Positions 1-5,909 of a DNA stretch of 8,566 nt are shown one piece after another. Source of the DNA: Deltaproteobacteria bacterium. Lineage in GTDB: Bacteria > Desulfobacterota > GWC2-55-46. The stretch lies in assembly GCA_021825035.1 (NCBI GenBank), contig JAKAIQ010000082.1, forward strand, positions 1 to 8,566. Reading direction: 5' to 3'. The first letter of the stretch is position 1, and every line of letters begins with the position of its first letter. The notes under the pieces were generated by a model. It worked only from the letters and a program-made list of their open reading frames with translations. It was not told where the DNA came from and ran no database searches. A program made the position numbers and the translations under genes.

Positions 1-1
1 C

Positions 2-850
2 GCTCTCGTCAACCTGACCGAAAAAGAGTTTACCGACTGGAAGAAAGAAGAGCTGAAGGCCGATTTTATCGTGCATAAGGGCCGGTACTGGCGGCGGTCC
101 CGCCTCGGCTTTTGCGTCCCCATTCACCCGCTGGCCCGTTTAAACGCGTACGAGGCCACGAAACCTACCCTGCTATCCCTCGGCTTCCGGGCGGCCCTGT
201 CCGACGACGCCCGAAGCCTTGCGAACTCGCATATGTCGCATTTCATCCTGTCCGACCTCGCAGGCTACAATATCGATACCCTTCCGGGCAAGCGGAGGAC
301 CAAGCTCAGGAAATGCCAGAAGTCCGCCAGGATTGTGCGGATGAAGGGCCTGGCCGTCCCGCGCGAGCAGATATACGAGGTAATAGTCTCCGCAGCCGCG
401 AGGACGAACTACTGGCCGCCCTCAAAGGAAAACTACCTGAGCAAGATAGAAAGGCATTTCAGCGACGAGAGGAGATACATACTGGTCGCTCTCGTCGAGG
501 ACAAGGTCGCCGGATTCCTCGAAGGCATCGCCATCGGCGGGACCGCATACAGCCAGTACCTCTTTGTCGCGACCGAATATCTATCGACGGAGATAGGCAC
601 GGGCCTGGTCTTCGAGTTTTCGCAGGTCTGCCGCCGCGCCGATGGTATTAAGGAAATCACTTACGGCTCCGTCGAGCCCGACGACGAGCAGATTAATACG
701 TTCAAAAAAGAGATGGGTTTCCCGGTAGTCAAGGTGCCCATAATCCTGAAGATAAATTCACTGCTCGAAAAATTTCTCCGATGGAGGGACCCCCGCAATT
801 ACTTCAGGGTGACCGGTGTCGGGAACCATCGCCCGATGGAAACTTCATAA
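2..850 (+). CDS. GNAT/FemAB-like acyltransferase, 5'-truncated by the window edge
   Basis: The frame is open from base 2, and the residues before the first ATG (71) still align with the downstream paralogue (ALVNLTEKEF versus ALVPLSEREF). The real start therefore lies left of the window, and ATG 71 is internal. The C-terminal half has the layout of a GNAT-fold acyltransferase: DERRYILVALVEDKVAGFLEG (beta hairpin), then a strand ending in VATEYL, then STEIGTGLVFEF (pyrophosphate-loop/helix region), and a final MGFPVVKVP strand. Families of this kind move an acyl or aminoacyl group from a CoA or tRNA donor to an amine; the substrate cannot be read here. A basic stretch, KRRTKLRKCQKSARIVRMKG, is conserved in the paralogue. 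Codon use is GC-rich. The 3' end runs up to, and may slightly overlap, the next gene, so the two are probably co-transcribed. The fold call is fairly firm; the specific function is unknown. Confidence 0.75.
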   Translation, partial: ALVNLTEKEFTDWKKEELKADFIVHKGRYWRRSRLGFCVPIHPLARLNAYEATKPTLLSLGFRAALSDDARSLANSHMSHFILSDLAGYNIDTLPGKRRTKLRKCQKSARIVRMKGLAVPREQIYEVIVSAAARTNYWPPSKENYLSKIERHFSDERRYILVALVEDKVAGFLEGIAIGGTAYSQYLFVATEYLSTEIGTGLVFEFSQVCRRADGIKEITYGSVEPDDEQINTFKKEMGFPVVKVPIILKINSLLEKFLRWRDPRNYFRVTGVGNHRPMETS

Positions 851-854
851 TCCG

Positions 855-1733
855 ATGGCGGAAGGTGAAACACTCGAAATCGGGGGATCGGCCCTCGTCC
901 CGTTGAGCGAACGGGAGTTTGCCGCCTGGCAGAAGGAGCGCGGCATCCAGGTGGATTGCCACAGGGGGCGGTACTGGCAGAATACCGGCTACGGGTATTA
1001 TCAGCCCATCCACCTGATGGCCCGCCTGAAGCCGGAGGAGGCAACCCGCCCCTCCGTGCTCTCGTGGGGGTTTCGCGCGTCCCTGTCGGACGAGGCGCGG
1101 GACATCGCCAACGGGTCCGTGCCGGTTTATCTCCTGTCGGACCTCGCCGGATACGACATCCGGTCCCTGCCCCCGAAGCGCCGGTCCGACCTGCGCAAAT
1201 GCCAGAAGCTCGTCCGGCTTGTCCGACTGAAAGGGATGGCGGTGTCCGGCGAGGAGATATTCGCCGCAGCCGTATCCTCGGCAAAGAGGACGGGCTACTG
1301 GAGCCCGCCGCCGATTCAGGAATTTCTTTCAAAGATAGAGCGCGACTTCGGCGACGAGAGGCGGTACGTCATCGCCGGGCTCGTGGACGGGAAGCTTGCG
1401 GGATACATCGAAGGCGTCGCCGTGGATGGCACGGCCTATGTGCAGTCCGTCATCATAGCGACAGAGTACCTGCCGACATCGGTCGGCACCGGCCTGATAT
1501 TCGAGTTTGCGCAGGCCTGCCGCAGGACGGAGGGCGTCCGGGAGATAGTCTACGGCCTTTTCACGCCCGAGGACGAGAGGCTGACGGCCTTCAAGACGGG
1601 CATGGGGTTCCCTGTGGTAAAGGTTCCGGCAAGGGTGTCGGTGAACCCGCTATTGGCGAGTTTTATCAAACGGAGGTATCCGGCGAAGTATTATCGGATG
1701 ACGGGGATAGGGGTTAGCTTTATGAACGGATAA
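855..1733 (+). CDS. GNAT/FemAB-like acyltransferase, tandem paralogue
   Basis: This 292-residue protein aligns almost without gaps to the upstream gene over some 270 residues, with roughly half or more of the positions identical by eye. That indicates a tandem duplication. Shared landmarks are GRYW (about 38-41), PIH..ARL (51-58), LSDLAGY (94-100), LRKCQK (113-118), FLSKIERDFGDERRY (157-171), LAGYIEG (181-187) and SVGTGLIFEFAQACRR (209-224). The last spans the expected GNAT donor-binding loop and helix. I chose ATG 855, four bases after the upstream stop. The frame also opens at GTG 816, but those extra 13 codons overlap the upstream gene. No strong ribosome binding site is seen before either start, which fits translational coupling. 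The extreme C-termini of the two paralogues differ. Substrate unknown; a peptidoglycan or polysaccharide acyltransferase role is only a possibility. Confidence 0.8.
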   Translation: MAEGETLEIGGSALVPLSEREFAAWQKERGIQVDCHRGRYWQNTGYGYYQPIHLMARLKPEEATRPSVLSWGFRASLSDEARDIANGSVPVYLLSDLAGYDIRSLPPKRRSDLRKCQKLVRLVRLKGMAVSGEEIFAAAVSSAKRTGYWSPPPIQEFLSKIERDFGDERRYVIAGLVDGKLAGYIEGVAVDGTAYVQSVIIATEYLPTSVGTGLIFEFAQACRRTEGVREIVYGLFTPEDERLTAFKTGMGFPVVKVPARVSVNPLLASFIKRRYPAKYYRMTGIGVSFMNG

Positions 1734-1767
1734 CGCACGGCTACCATTACGAAAAAGAGCCGGCTTT

Positions 1768-1795
1768 TGGTGATCCCTACGGGACTCGAACCCTT
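1768..1795 (-). other. tRNA 3'-end fragment, probable attachment-site remnant
   Basis: Read on the minus strand this stretch is a T-arm with loop TTCGAGT between GGG and CCC, then AGGGATC as an acceptor 3' half, a discriminator A and an encoded CCA (1768-1770). The T-stem has one A/G mismatch. No matching acceptor 5' half (GATCCCT on the minus strand) or anticodon arm lies to its right, so it is not a complete tRNA. Elements that integrate at tRNA 3' ends leave such a fragment at the far junction. The polarity fits an element to the right, with an intact tRNA beyond the window, and chromosome to the left. The integrase is not in the window, so this is an inference. Confidence 0.45.
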
Positions 1796-1857
1796 ATCAG
1801 GTCGGTTTTGTCGAATCTCTAAAAATCAGGCAAATATTAACACTTATAAATAGTTAC

Positions 1858-1943
1858 GTCCGATTTTCTATCCGGTTTCAGTCCGATAAAGTGCGTTAAA
1901 ATACGGCCAAATGCGGCCTGTATTGCGAAAGTTTTGCGAAAGT
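1858..1943. repeat. Short direct repeats beside the tRNA fragment
   Basis: GTCCGAT occurs at 1858-1864 and again at 1881-1887, with ATCCGGT between them. TTGCGAAAGT occurs at 1923-1932 and 1934-1943, an 11-base period. Between these sets, about 1903-1922, an imperfect inverted repeat (TACGGCC ... GGCCTGTA) could form a hairpin. The rest of 1734-1967 contains no open frame I would call. Repeats of this size next to a recombination core are what integrase arm-type sites or directionality-factor sites look like. They are too short to prove it. Confidence 0.35.
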
Positions 1944-1967
1944 CTTGAATGCCTTTTATATTGAAGC

Positions 1968-2729
1968 TTAACGAGTAAAATTAAAAAATTGGGAAGCGAG
2001 CCATTCAAGAGATCCAGGTGAATTCTTCCACGCGCCTAAATTAAAATGTGCATATCCTATAGCTTCATTGACGTCGCCAGGGCTATAATACTCCGGCATG
2101 GTTTTGGGAATTTTTCGCATTTCAAGCAAATAGATCGGAATGTATTTATTGCGTTTTAAACCTTCCACTATGGATTTATCGGCTTCAGGAGAACTGCCCT
2201 TACTACGAAAATCAATTAACGCCCTTGAGTATGCCCAAGCCGCCGAGCTATCATCTTCATATTTTTTGTAAAGGGCTTCCGCTTCCTTGTCTCGACCCAT
2301 TATAATAAGGCATGGCATCAGAAGTTCCCGAATGCCCTGATTATCATTCGGGTTGAGTCTTAACATGTCTTTATAATGTCCTGCCGCTTCGCTTATTTTA
2401 CCAGCATCTCTGAGGCAATTAGCGACTCCTAACCGTGCTCGCATATAGGGCCTAGTTTCTAATATTCCCCAGAAATAGCCTGCTTCCTCCTTGAACATTT
2501 TCTTGCCAATGGCCCGCTCGCCTGCTTCCATTCCGGTTTTATATAATTCAAATGCTTCATCAGGAGATTTAGCGGCATCCAAAGCCAAAAGAACGTAGGC
2601 GTCGGCACAGTCAGGAGAAATCTTCAGGGCTTTTCTGGCTAGAGAAATACGACTCCGTTTGTTGGGTGTATCCCAAGCGTCCCACATTATTTCTTGAGCT
2701 TGATTGAGAGCTTCATTATTAAAGGTCAT
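1968..2729 (-). CDS. ST7-like tetratricopeptide repeat protein
   Basis: This 253-residue protein is almost wholly alpha-helical with TPR-type repeats. Examples are ARKALKISPDCADAYVLLALDA (about 31-52) and SEAAGHYKDMLRLNPNDNQG (113-132), followed by GRDKEAEALYKKY (145-157). Landmarks I associate with the bacterial relatives of the ST7 family are FWGILETRPYMRARLG (about 87-101), LNPNDNQGIRELL (125-137), YYSPGDVNEAIGYA (214-227) and AWKNSPGSLEWL (233-244). No signal peptide, membrane segment or Cys-rich zinc tail (SEC-C type) is present. It is presumably a cytoplasmic protein-interaction scaffold; the biological role of these bacterial proteins is not known to me. The start is supported by GAAGGGG a few bases upstream of the ATG. 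The gene is more AT-rich than the genes around it and seems to have its own promoter, so it may be cargo and not part of the ATPase operon. Confidence 0.75.
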   Translation of the reverse strand: MTFNNEALNQAQEIMWDAWDTPNKRSRISLARKALKISPDCADAYVLLALDAAKSPDEAFELYKTGMEAGERAIGKKMFKEEAGYFWGILETRPYMRARLGVANCLRDAGKISEAAGHYKDMLRLNPNDNQGIRELLMPCLIIMGRDKEAEALYKKYEDDSSAAWAYSRALIDFRSKGSSPEADKSIVEGLKRNKYIPIYLLEMRKIPKTMPEYYSPGDVNEAIGYAHFNLGAWKNSPGSLEWLASQFFNFTR

Positions 2730-2779
2730 TTTTACCCCTTCATTGCTTCTTCTCTGACTTTATTAAGAAATTTAGTAAT

Positions 2780-2807
2780 CCTATATTAACCAATGCCAAG
2801 GGGTCAA
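2780..2807 (-). promoter_or_regulatory. Candidate sigma-70-type promoter for the TPR gene
   Basis: On the minus strand TTGACC (2807-2802) is followed after 16 bases by TATAGG (2785-2780). The -35 box is one base from consensus and the -10 box is weaker. Transcription would begin about 40 bases before the TPR start codon. It suggests that the TPR gene is transcribed independently of the ATPase gene upstream, although read-through is not excluded because no hairpin terminator is visible after the ATPase stop. Confidence 0.35.
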
Positions 2808-2818
2808 GACAAAAGTTT

Positions 2819-4144
2819 TTAAGAAAATAATCTACCCTGCGATTCTTTCAACTGGATTCCTCCCATCCACCGTTTCGATAGCATCCCCCTCTCCACCTCT
2901 CCCCTCGGTCTTGCGTATCTTTCCCGTGTCAGGGTAATAATTTTCTTTCTAAATTGTGCCTCGCTATGCATGGGCGGCAAAGTAACCGCACTGAACGGCT
3001 TCGACGAAATCCCATCTATCATCAGCTTCAGGTAGATATTGTGGTTCGGCAGGTTGACCAGATCTGCTTCTTCAAAAACCGGATGAAACTCCCTGGATAG
3101 ATACTTGGCGTCTTCGGCTCCAACCCTGAAAGAGATTATAGTCCCGACGTTTCCAAAGACAGCCGCTCTCATCTTGTCCTCAAGCTGTTCGATATATTGA
3201 TGCGCAAGAGTGACATTGAGGCCGTACTTCCTCGCTTCGGACAGAATGTCGGCGAATGATAGCGTGAGGAAATTATGGAACTCGTCCACGAATAGATAAA
3301 ATGGCCTCCTGTTCTCTTCCGATATATCCGCCCGGCTTAAGGCGGCAAGCTGAATTTTGGTCACCAGCATGGCTCCCAAGAGCGCGGTATTGTCCTCCCC
3401 TATTTTCCCTTTGGCCAAGTTGACGATCAATATCTTTCCATGGTCTATCACCTGTCTCAAGTCGAACGTATTTTCTCTCTGCCCCACAATATTTCTTAAG
3501 GGCGCGCTCGTTAAGAACTGCCCCACCTTGTTTAATATCGGTGACACAGCCTCGGATCTCAGCCAGGCTGAATACTTTTCAAATTCATTGAACCAGAAAT
3601 CCCTGACGTGTTGGTTTCGGACGTGCTTCAGGACTTCGGCTCGAAACTCTTTGTCCGTAAGAAGCCGCGGCAGGTCCAACAAGCTGCTATTTGGATATTC
3701 GAGAAGCGTCAGGATCGAGTGGCGCAATATATGCTCAAGCCTCGGCCCCCAGAACTCCGGCCAGATTTTTTTGAAGACGGAGATAAGGCCAGAGACCACC
3801 AGATGGTAGCTTTCGGGATTAACCTTATCCAACGGGTTGAAAGCGATCGGGTACTCCGTATCGGCTGGATTGAAATATATGACATCCTGGATGCGGCTCT
3901 CAGGTATGAAATTTAAAACCTCCTCGGCCAGGTCTCCATGCGGGTCGATGATGGCGAAGCCGTTACCTTGCAGAATGTCCGAGAGAAGCATGTTTTTAAT
4001 GAGAGTGGACTTTCCTGTCCCGGTCTTCCCGATTATGTAAATATGCCCGCTCCTGTCTTTTTGTTTTATACCAAACACTGCGCTCTTCCCTCTCCAATCG
4101 GCTATGGCAAACGGAGTTATAGGGTTGTCTTTTTGTTCATTCAT
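2819..4144 (-). CDS. VirD4/TraG-like (HerA/FtsK superfamily) DNA-translocating ATPase without membrane segments
   Basis: This 441-residue P-loop ATPase has Walker A GKTGTGKST (39-47), an adjacent IDPHGD (66-71) typical of VirD4/TraG/HerA proteins, Walker B FYLFVDEFH (282-290) and a sensor-like TLAHQY (312-317). A later NVGTIISFRVGAEDA (332-346) matches the TraG/TraM-recognition part of conjugative coupling proteins. Members use ATP to pump DNA, commonly delivering a relaxase-DNA complex to a type IV secretion channel. This copy begins only 38 residues before Walker A and shows no hydrophobic N-terminal helices. It is therefore a soluble or peripherally bound variant, unlike classical VirD4. 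Length suits the membrane-less group seen on many mobile elements. It is transcribed divergently from the radC-like operon. The start at ATG 4144 has only a weak ribosome binding site (GGGG about 13 bases upstream). No relaxase or other secretion gene is in view, so a role in transfer is inference. Confidence 0.85.
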   Translation of the reverse strand: MNEQKDNPITPFAIADWRGKSAVFGIKQKDRSGHIYIIGKTGTGKSTLIKNMLLSDILQGNGFAIIDPHGDLAEEVLNFIPESRIQDVIYFNPADTEYPIAFNPLDKVNPESYHLVVSGLISVFKKIWPEFWGPRLEHILRHSILTLLEYPNSSLLDLPRLLTDKEFRAEVLKHVRNQHVRDFWFNEFEKYSAWLRSEAVSPILNKVGQFLTSAPLRNIVGQRENTFDLRQVIDHGKILIVNLAKGKIGEDNTALLGAMLVTKIQLAALSRADISEENRRPFYLFVDEFHNFLTLSFADILSEARKYGLNVTLAHQYIEQLEDKMRAAVFGNVGTIISFRVGAEDAKYLSREFHPVFEEADLVNLPNHNIYLKLMIDGISSKPFSAVTLPPMHSEAQFRKKIITLTRERYARPRGEVERGMLSKRWMGGIQLKESQGRLFS

Positions 4145-4190
4145 TTTTCAATCATAACCCCGAAGCTTTGAGGTCATAAGGTGTGTGAAA

Positions 4191-4252
4191 TTGACTCACG
4201 CGCAAATTGTCCCCCGTTGTTTCGGGGAGCGCAAAGAATAGACTGAAGTCAA
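4191..4252. promoter_or_regulatory. Structured divergent intergenic region with perfect GC hairpin
   Basis: CCCCG (4212-4216), loop TTGTTT and CGGGG (4223-4227) form a perfect hairpin. It is bracketed by the direct repeat GCGCAAA (4200-4206 and 4229-4235), and further out by the inverted pair TTGACT (4191-4196) and AGTCAA (4247-4252). A further short palindrome, GACTGAAGTC, is at 4241-4250. The block separates the ATPase gene from the divergent nuclease operon. It may be a shared operator, or a cis site for DNA processing such as a transfer or replication origin. I could not place a convincing promoter for either direction. Confidence 0.45.
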
Positions 4253-4264
4253 TAGTTCATTAAC

Positions 4265-4271
4265 AAGGAGG
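4265..4271 (+). promoter_or_regulatory. Strong ribosome binding site of the radC-like gene
   Basis: AAGGAGG sits eight bases before ATG 4280. The 11-base context TAACAAGGAGG (4261-4271) recurs exactly at 4691-4701 before the next gene. Confidence 0.8.
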
Positions 4272-4279
4272 AACTGAAA

Positions 4280-4693
4280 ATGGAACTTAAGTTTTTGAGC
4301 GCGCGGGAGGCGTCCGGCAAAGCCGTGACCACTCCCACCAAGGTCTCGCGCCTTATGGCCGAAGAAGCCCGGATAGACCGCGAATGTTTCTGGGTATTGC
4401 ATCTCAATACCAGCCACAGGGTTATCGAAAAAGAGCTGGTGTCTGTCGGCACCGTTGAAAACTGCCTGGTCCATGCCAGGGAGATTTTCAAGAAAGTCAT
4501 CGTGAACGGGGCATATGGAATTATTACCGTCCACAACCATCCGGGCGGGACTGCCCAACCTTCCAAGGACGATAAAATCGTCTGGAAGTACCTGGACCGC
4601 TCGGGAAAGCTTTTGGGCATCGAGGTGCTGGACCACATGATTATCACTCCCAACGACGGGTATTACTCAAGATTTGAGGCAACGAGCATATAA
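4280..4693 (+). CDS. RadC-like JAB/JAMM domain protein
   Basis: This 137-residue protein is the stand-alone RadC/JAB (MPN+) domain. It carries the full metal-binding signature: His85-x-His87, seven residues, Ser95, two residues, Asp98, within HNHPGGTAQPSKDD. A candidate catalytic Glu lies in VIEKELVSVG (residues 48-57), where RadC proteins carry it. The end, LLGIEVLDHMIITPNDGYYS, is typical of the family. The N-terminal helix-hairpin-helix part of chromosomal RadC is absent, as in most plasmid- and phage-borne copies. JAMM folds are usually zinc-dependent proteases or deubiquitinase-like enzymes, but the activity of RadC proteins is unsettled. A strong AAGGAGG (4265-4271), eight bases before the ATG, fixes the start. 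It is the first gene of a three-gene operon with DNA-handling neighbours. Confidence 0.88.
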   Translation: MELKFLSAREASGKAVTTPTKVSRLMAEEARIDRECFWVLHLNTSHRVIEKELVSVGTVENCLVHAREIFKKVIVNGAYGIITVHNHPGGTAQPSKDDKIVWKYLDRSGKLLGIEVLDHMIITPNDGYYSRFEATSI

Positions 4694-4694
4694 C

Positions 4695-4701
4695 AAGGAG
4701 G
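4695..4701 (+). promoter_or_regulatory. Strong ribosome binding site of the small SSB-tip-like gene
   Basis: AAGGAGG sits seven bases before ATG 4709 and directly follows the stop of the radC-like gene. It is the second copy of TAACAAGGAGG. Confidence 0.8.
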
Positions 4702-4708
4702 TAAGAAG

Positions 4709-5098
4709 ATGGACAAGCAAGGCAGGTATTTGAAAGTCAAGACGCGAGATGGAAGAGTGCTACTCAGCCTTTTTCTCAACCTCGGCCAAGGCATCGTCCT
4801 GGAAGGCCAGCTTGATGACAGGAAGGCAAAGCAGGAAGCGCCTAAGAACGGCGGAAACGGAAATGGCGGGAATGGCCATGCGGCTAATAACGGCGAATCC
4901 ATGACCTATCCCCAGAAGAGGTTTCTCTGGAGGATCCTTGCTCAACAGGGCGTCGAGGGAAACAAAGTTCAGGAGCATCTGCTCAAGCTCTTTCAGGCAG
5001 ATTCCTTGAACGACGTGACCAAAATTGAAGCGAGCCGCATGATAGAACGCCTGCTCAAGGAAACGGAAGGAGGTGAGAACGGTGGAATACCTTTCTAG
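4709..5098 (+). CDS. Small protein with Gly/Asn linker, helical C-domain and SSB-like Ile-Pro-Phe tail
   Basis: This 129-residue protein has three parts. Residues 1-45 look like a small beta domain (YLKVKTRDGRVLLSLFL, then GIVLEG). Residues 47-63 are a flexible Gly/Asn linker (NGGNGNGGNG). Residues 65-118 are helical: MTYPQKRFLWRILAQQG, KVQEHLLKLFQADSLNDV, then KIEASRMIERLL. A helical unit of this pattern is familiar to me from the ends of phage recombination and ssDNA-annealing proteins, but I cannot name the family. The protein ends ETEGGENGGIPF, like the acidic IPF tip with which SSB proteins recruit repair enzymes, though less acidic here. The last 17 bases overlap the start of the nuclease gene, so translation is probably coupled. 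An accessory ssDNA-binding or nuclease-partner role is inferred from context; no OB-fold is demonstrated. Confidence 0.7.
   Translation: MDKQGRYLKVKTRDGRVLLSLFLNLGQGIVLEGQLDDRKAKQEAPKNGGNGNGGNGHAANNGESMTYPQKRFLWRILAQQGVEGNKVQEHLLKLFQADSLNDVTKIEASRMIERLLKETEGGENGGIPF
5067..5073 (+). promoter_or_regulatory. Ribosome binding site that selects GTG 5082 as nuclease start
   Basis: AAGGAGG at 5067-5073 overlaps the in-frame GTG at 5073, so that codon cannot be its start. The next in-frame GTG, at 5082, lies eight bases downstream, the same spacing as for the radC-like gene. Confidence 0.75.
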
Positions 5099-5846
5099 CA
5101 GCCGGATCAACCTGTATCTCAATTGCAGCCTGAAGTATAAGTTCAATTACATCGACAAGCTCCCGAAGCCTTTTAAATCCTCGGCACTGATTTTTGGTAG
5201 TGCCATCCATTCGGCCATATCATGGCTACACAAGGAGGAGATGAACGGAAACGGGGTTACGTTGGAGAAGCTATACAAAATCTTCGACGCGGACTGGTAT
5301 GTACAAAAGTACGACGATGAGATCCGCTTCAAGGACGGCGAAATGGAGATGAACCTTTTATCCCAGGGCAGGCAGATCCTCGACCTGTATTTCAACAGCC
5401 CGATAAAGGAGGTTAAAGGAAGCGAGGTGCCGTTCACGGTTCCGTTAAAGGATCCTGCCAACGGGAAGCATCTTGGACTGAACCTTGAAGGTTTCTTCGA
5501 TCTCATTGAAGAGGGCGACACCATAGTCGAGTTCAAGACCTCGGCCCAGACCATGTATCAGGGAGATGTGGACAACCACCTCCAACTTTCGGCTTACAGC
5601 TATGCCTATGAGAGGCTTTATGGCAGGCCTCCCAAGCTACTGAAGATTATAAACTTCACAAAGCATAAGAAGCCGAAGATGCTTGTGTTTGAGACATGGC
5701 GGGACGAAGCCGACCATAAGAGGTTCTTCAGCCTTGCCAGCCAGGTGCTGGAAGGGATAAAGAATCAGGTTTTCTTTCCCCGGCAGAATTTCATGTGCAG
5801 GGATTGCGAGTACGCGGGTCCGTGTCGGGACTGGGGAAGAAATTAA
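5082..5846 (+). CDS. PD-(D/E)XK nuclease, Cas4/RecB-like with four-cysteine Fe-S set
   Basis: This 254-residue protein (counted from GTG 5082) has the Cas4/AddB-type RecB nuclease layout. It opens with SSSRINLYLNCSLKYKF carrying Cys15, then FGSAIHSAI with His43. The catalytic core is GFFDLIEEGD with Asp140, then IVEFKTS with Glu150 and Lys152, followed by the Q-x3-Y motif (Gln168, Tyr172). The C-terminal cluster is Cys239, Cys242 and Cys248 (FMCRDCEYAGPC). With Cys15 these should hold a [4Fe-4S] cluster, as in Cas4 and AddB. Such enzymes are ssDNA exonucleases or endonucleases used in recombination, repair and CRISPR spacer processing. No cas1, cas2, helicase or CRISPR array is in the window, so it is better seen as a mobile-element recombination nuclease than as a true Cas4. 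It is last in the operon, overlaps the previous gene by 17 bases, and is followed by a terminator. Confidence 0.88.
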   Translation: MEYLSSSRINLYLNCSLKYKFNYIDKLPKPFKSSALIFGSAIHSAISWLHKEEMNGNGVTLEKLYKIFDADWYVQKYDDEIRFKDGEMEMNLLSQGRQILDLYFNSPIKEVKGSEVPFTVPLKDPANGKHLGLNLEGFFDLIEEGDTIVEFKTSAQTMYQGDVDNHLQLSAYSYAYERLYGRPPKLLKIINFTKHKKPKMLVFETWRDEADHKRFFSLASQVLEGIKNQVFFPRQNFMCRDCEYAGPCRDWGRN

Positions 5847-5856
5847 ATGCAATTTA

Positions 5857-5891
5857 AGGGAAGTAGAAATCTACTTCCCTGTTTATTTAAA
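5857..5891 (+). terminator. Rho-independent terminator of the nuclease operon
   Basis: A perfect 10-base-pair stem, AGGGAAGTAG (5857-5866) with CTACTTCCCT (5871-5880), closes an AAAT loop and is followed by the T-rich GTTTATTT. It begins ten bases after the nuclease stop and separates the operon from the AT-rich gene to the right. Confidence 0.85.
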
Positions 5892-5909
5892 AGTAAAACC
5901 CAAAACTGA

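Noticed and set aside
112..1717. Overlapping open frames inside the two GNAT-like genes on both strands (for example 112-651, 956-1717 and the minus frame 799-1332)
   Set aside because: They are Arg/Pro/Gly-rich shadow frames of GC-rich coding sequence. The conserved paralogy lies in only one frame.
1738..1768. Possible terminator after the second GNAT-like gene (CGGCT 1738-1742 with AGCCG 1758-1762, then GCTTTT)
   Set aside because: The stem is only five pairs with a 15-base loop and a very short T run. The alternative AGCCGGCT palindrome leaves no loop.
1768..1850. Complete tRNA gene on the minus strand
   Set aside because: Only the T-arm and acceptor 3' half fit. No complementary acceptor 5' half, anticodon arm or D-arm is found at the right distance.
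4141..4155. Four-codon upstream frame (Met-Ile-Glu-Lys) whose TGA overlaps the ATPase start codon
   Set aside because: It is too short to separate from chance. It could couple translation, since a GGGG lies just before it, but nothing else supports it.
3357..4171. Plus-strand frames antisense to the ATPase gene
   Set aside because: The opposite strand carries clear Walker A and B motifs; these frames show no domain and no suitable ribosome binding sites.
4191..4219. Promoter with -35 TTGACT at 4191-4196 for the radC-like operon
   Set aside because: No acceptable -10 box occurs 16-18 bases downstream; that position is GC-rich and falls in the hairpin.
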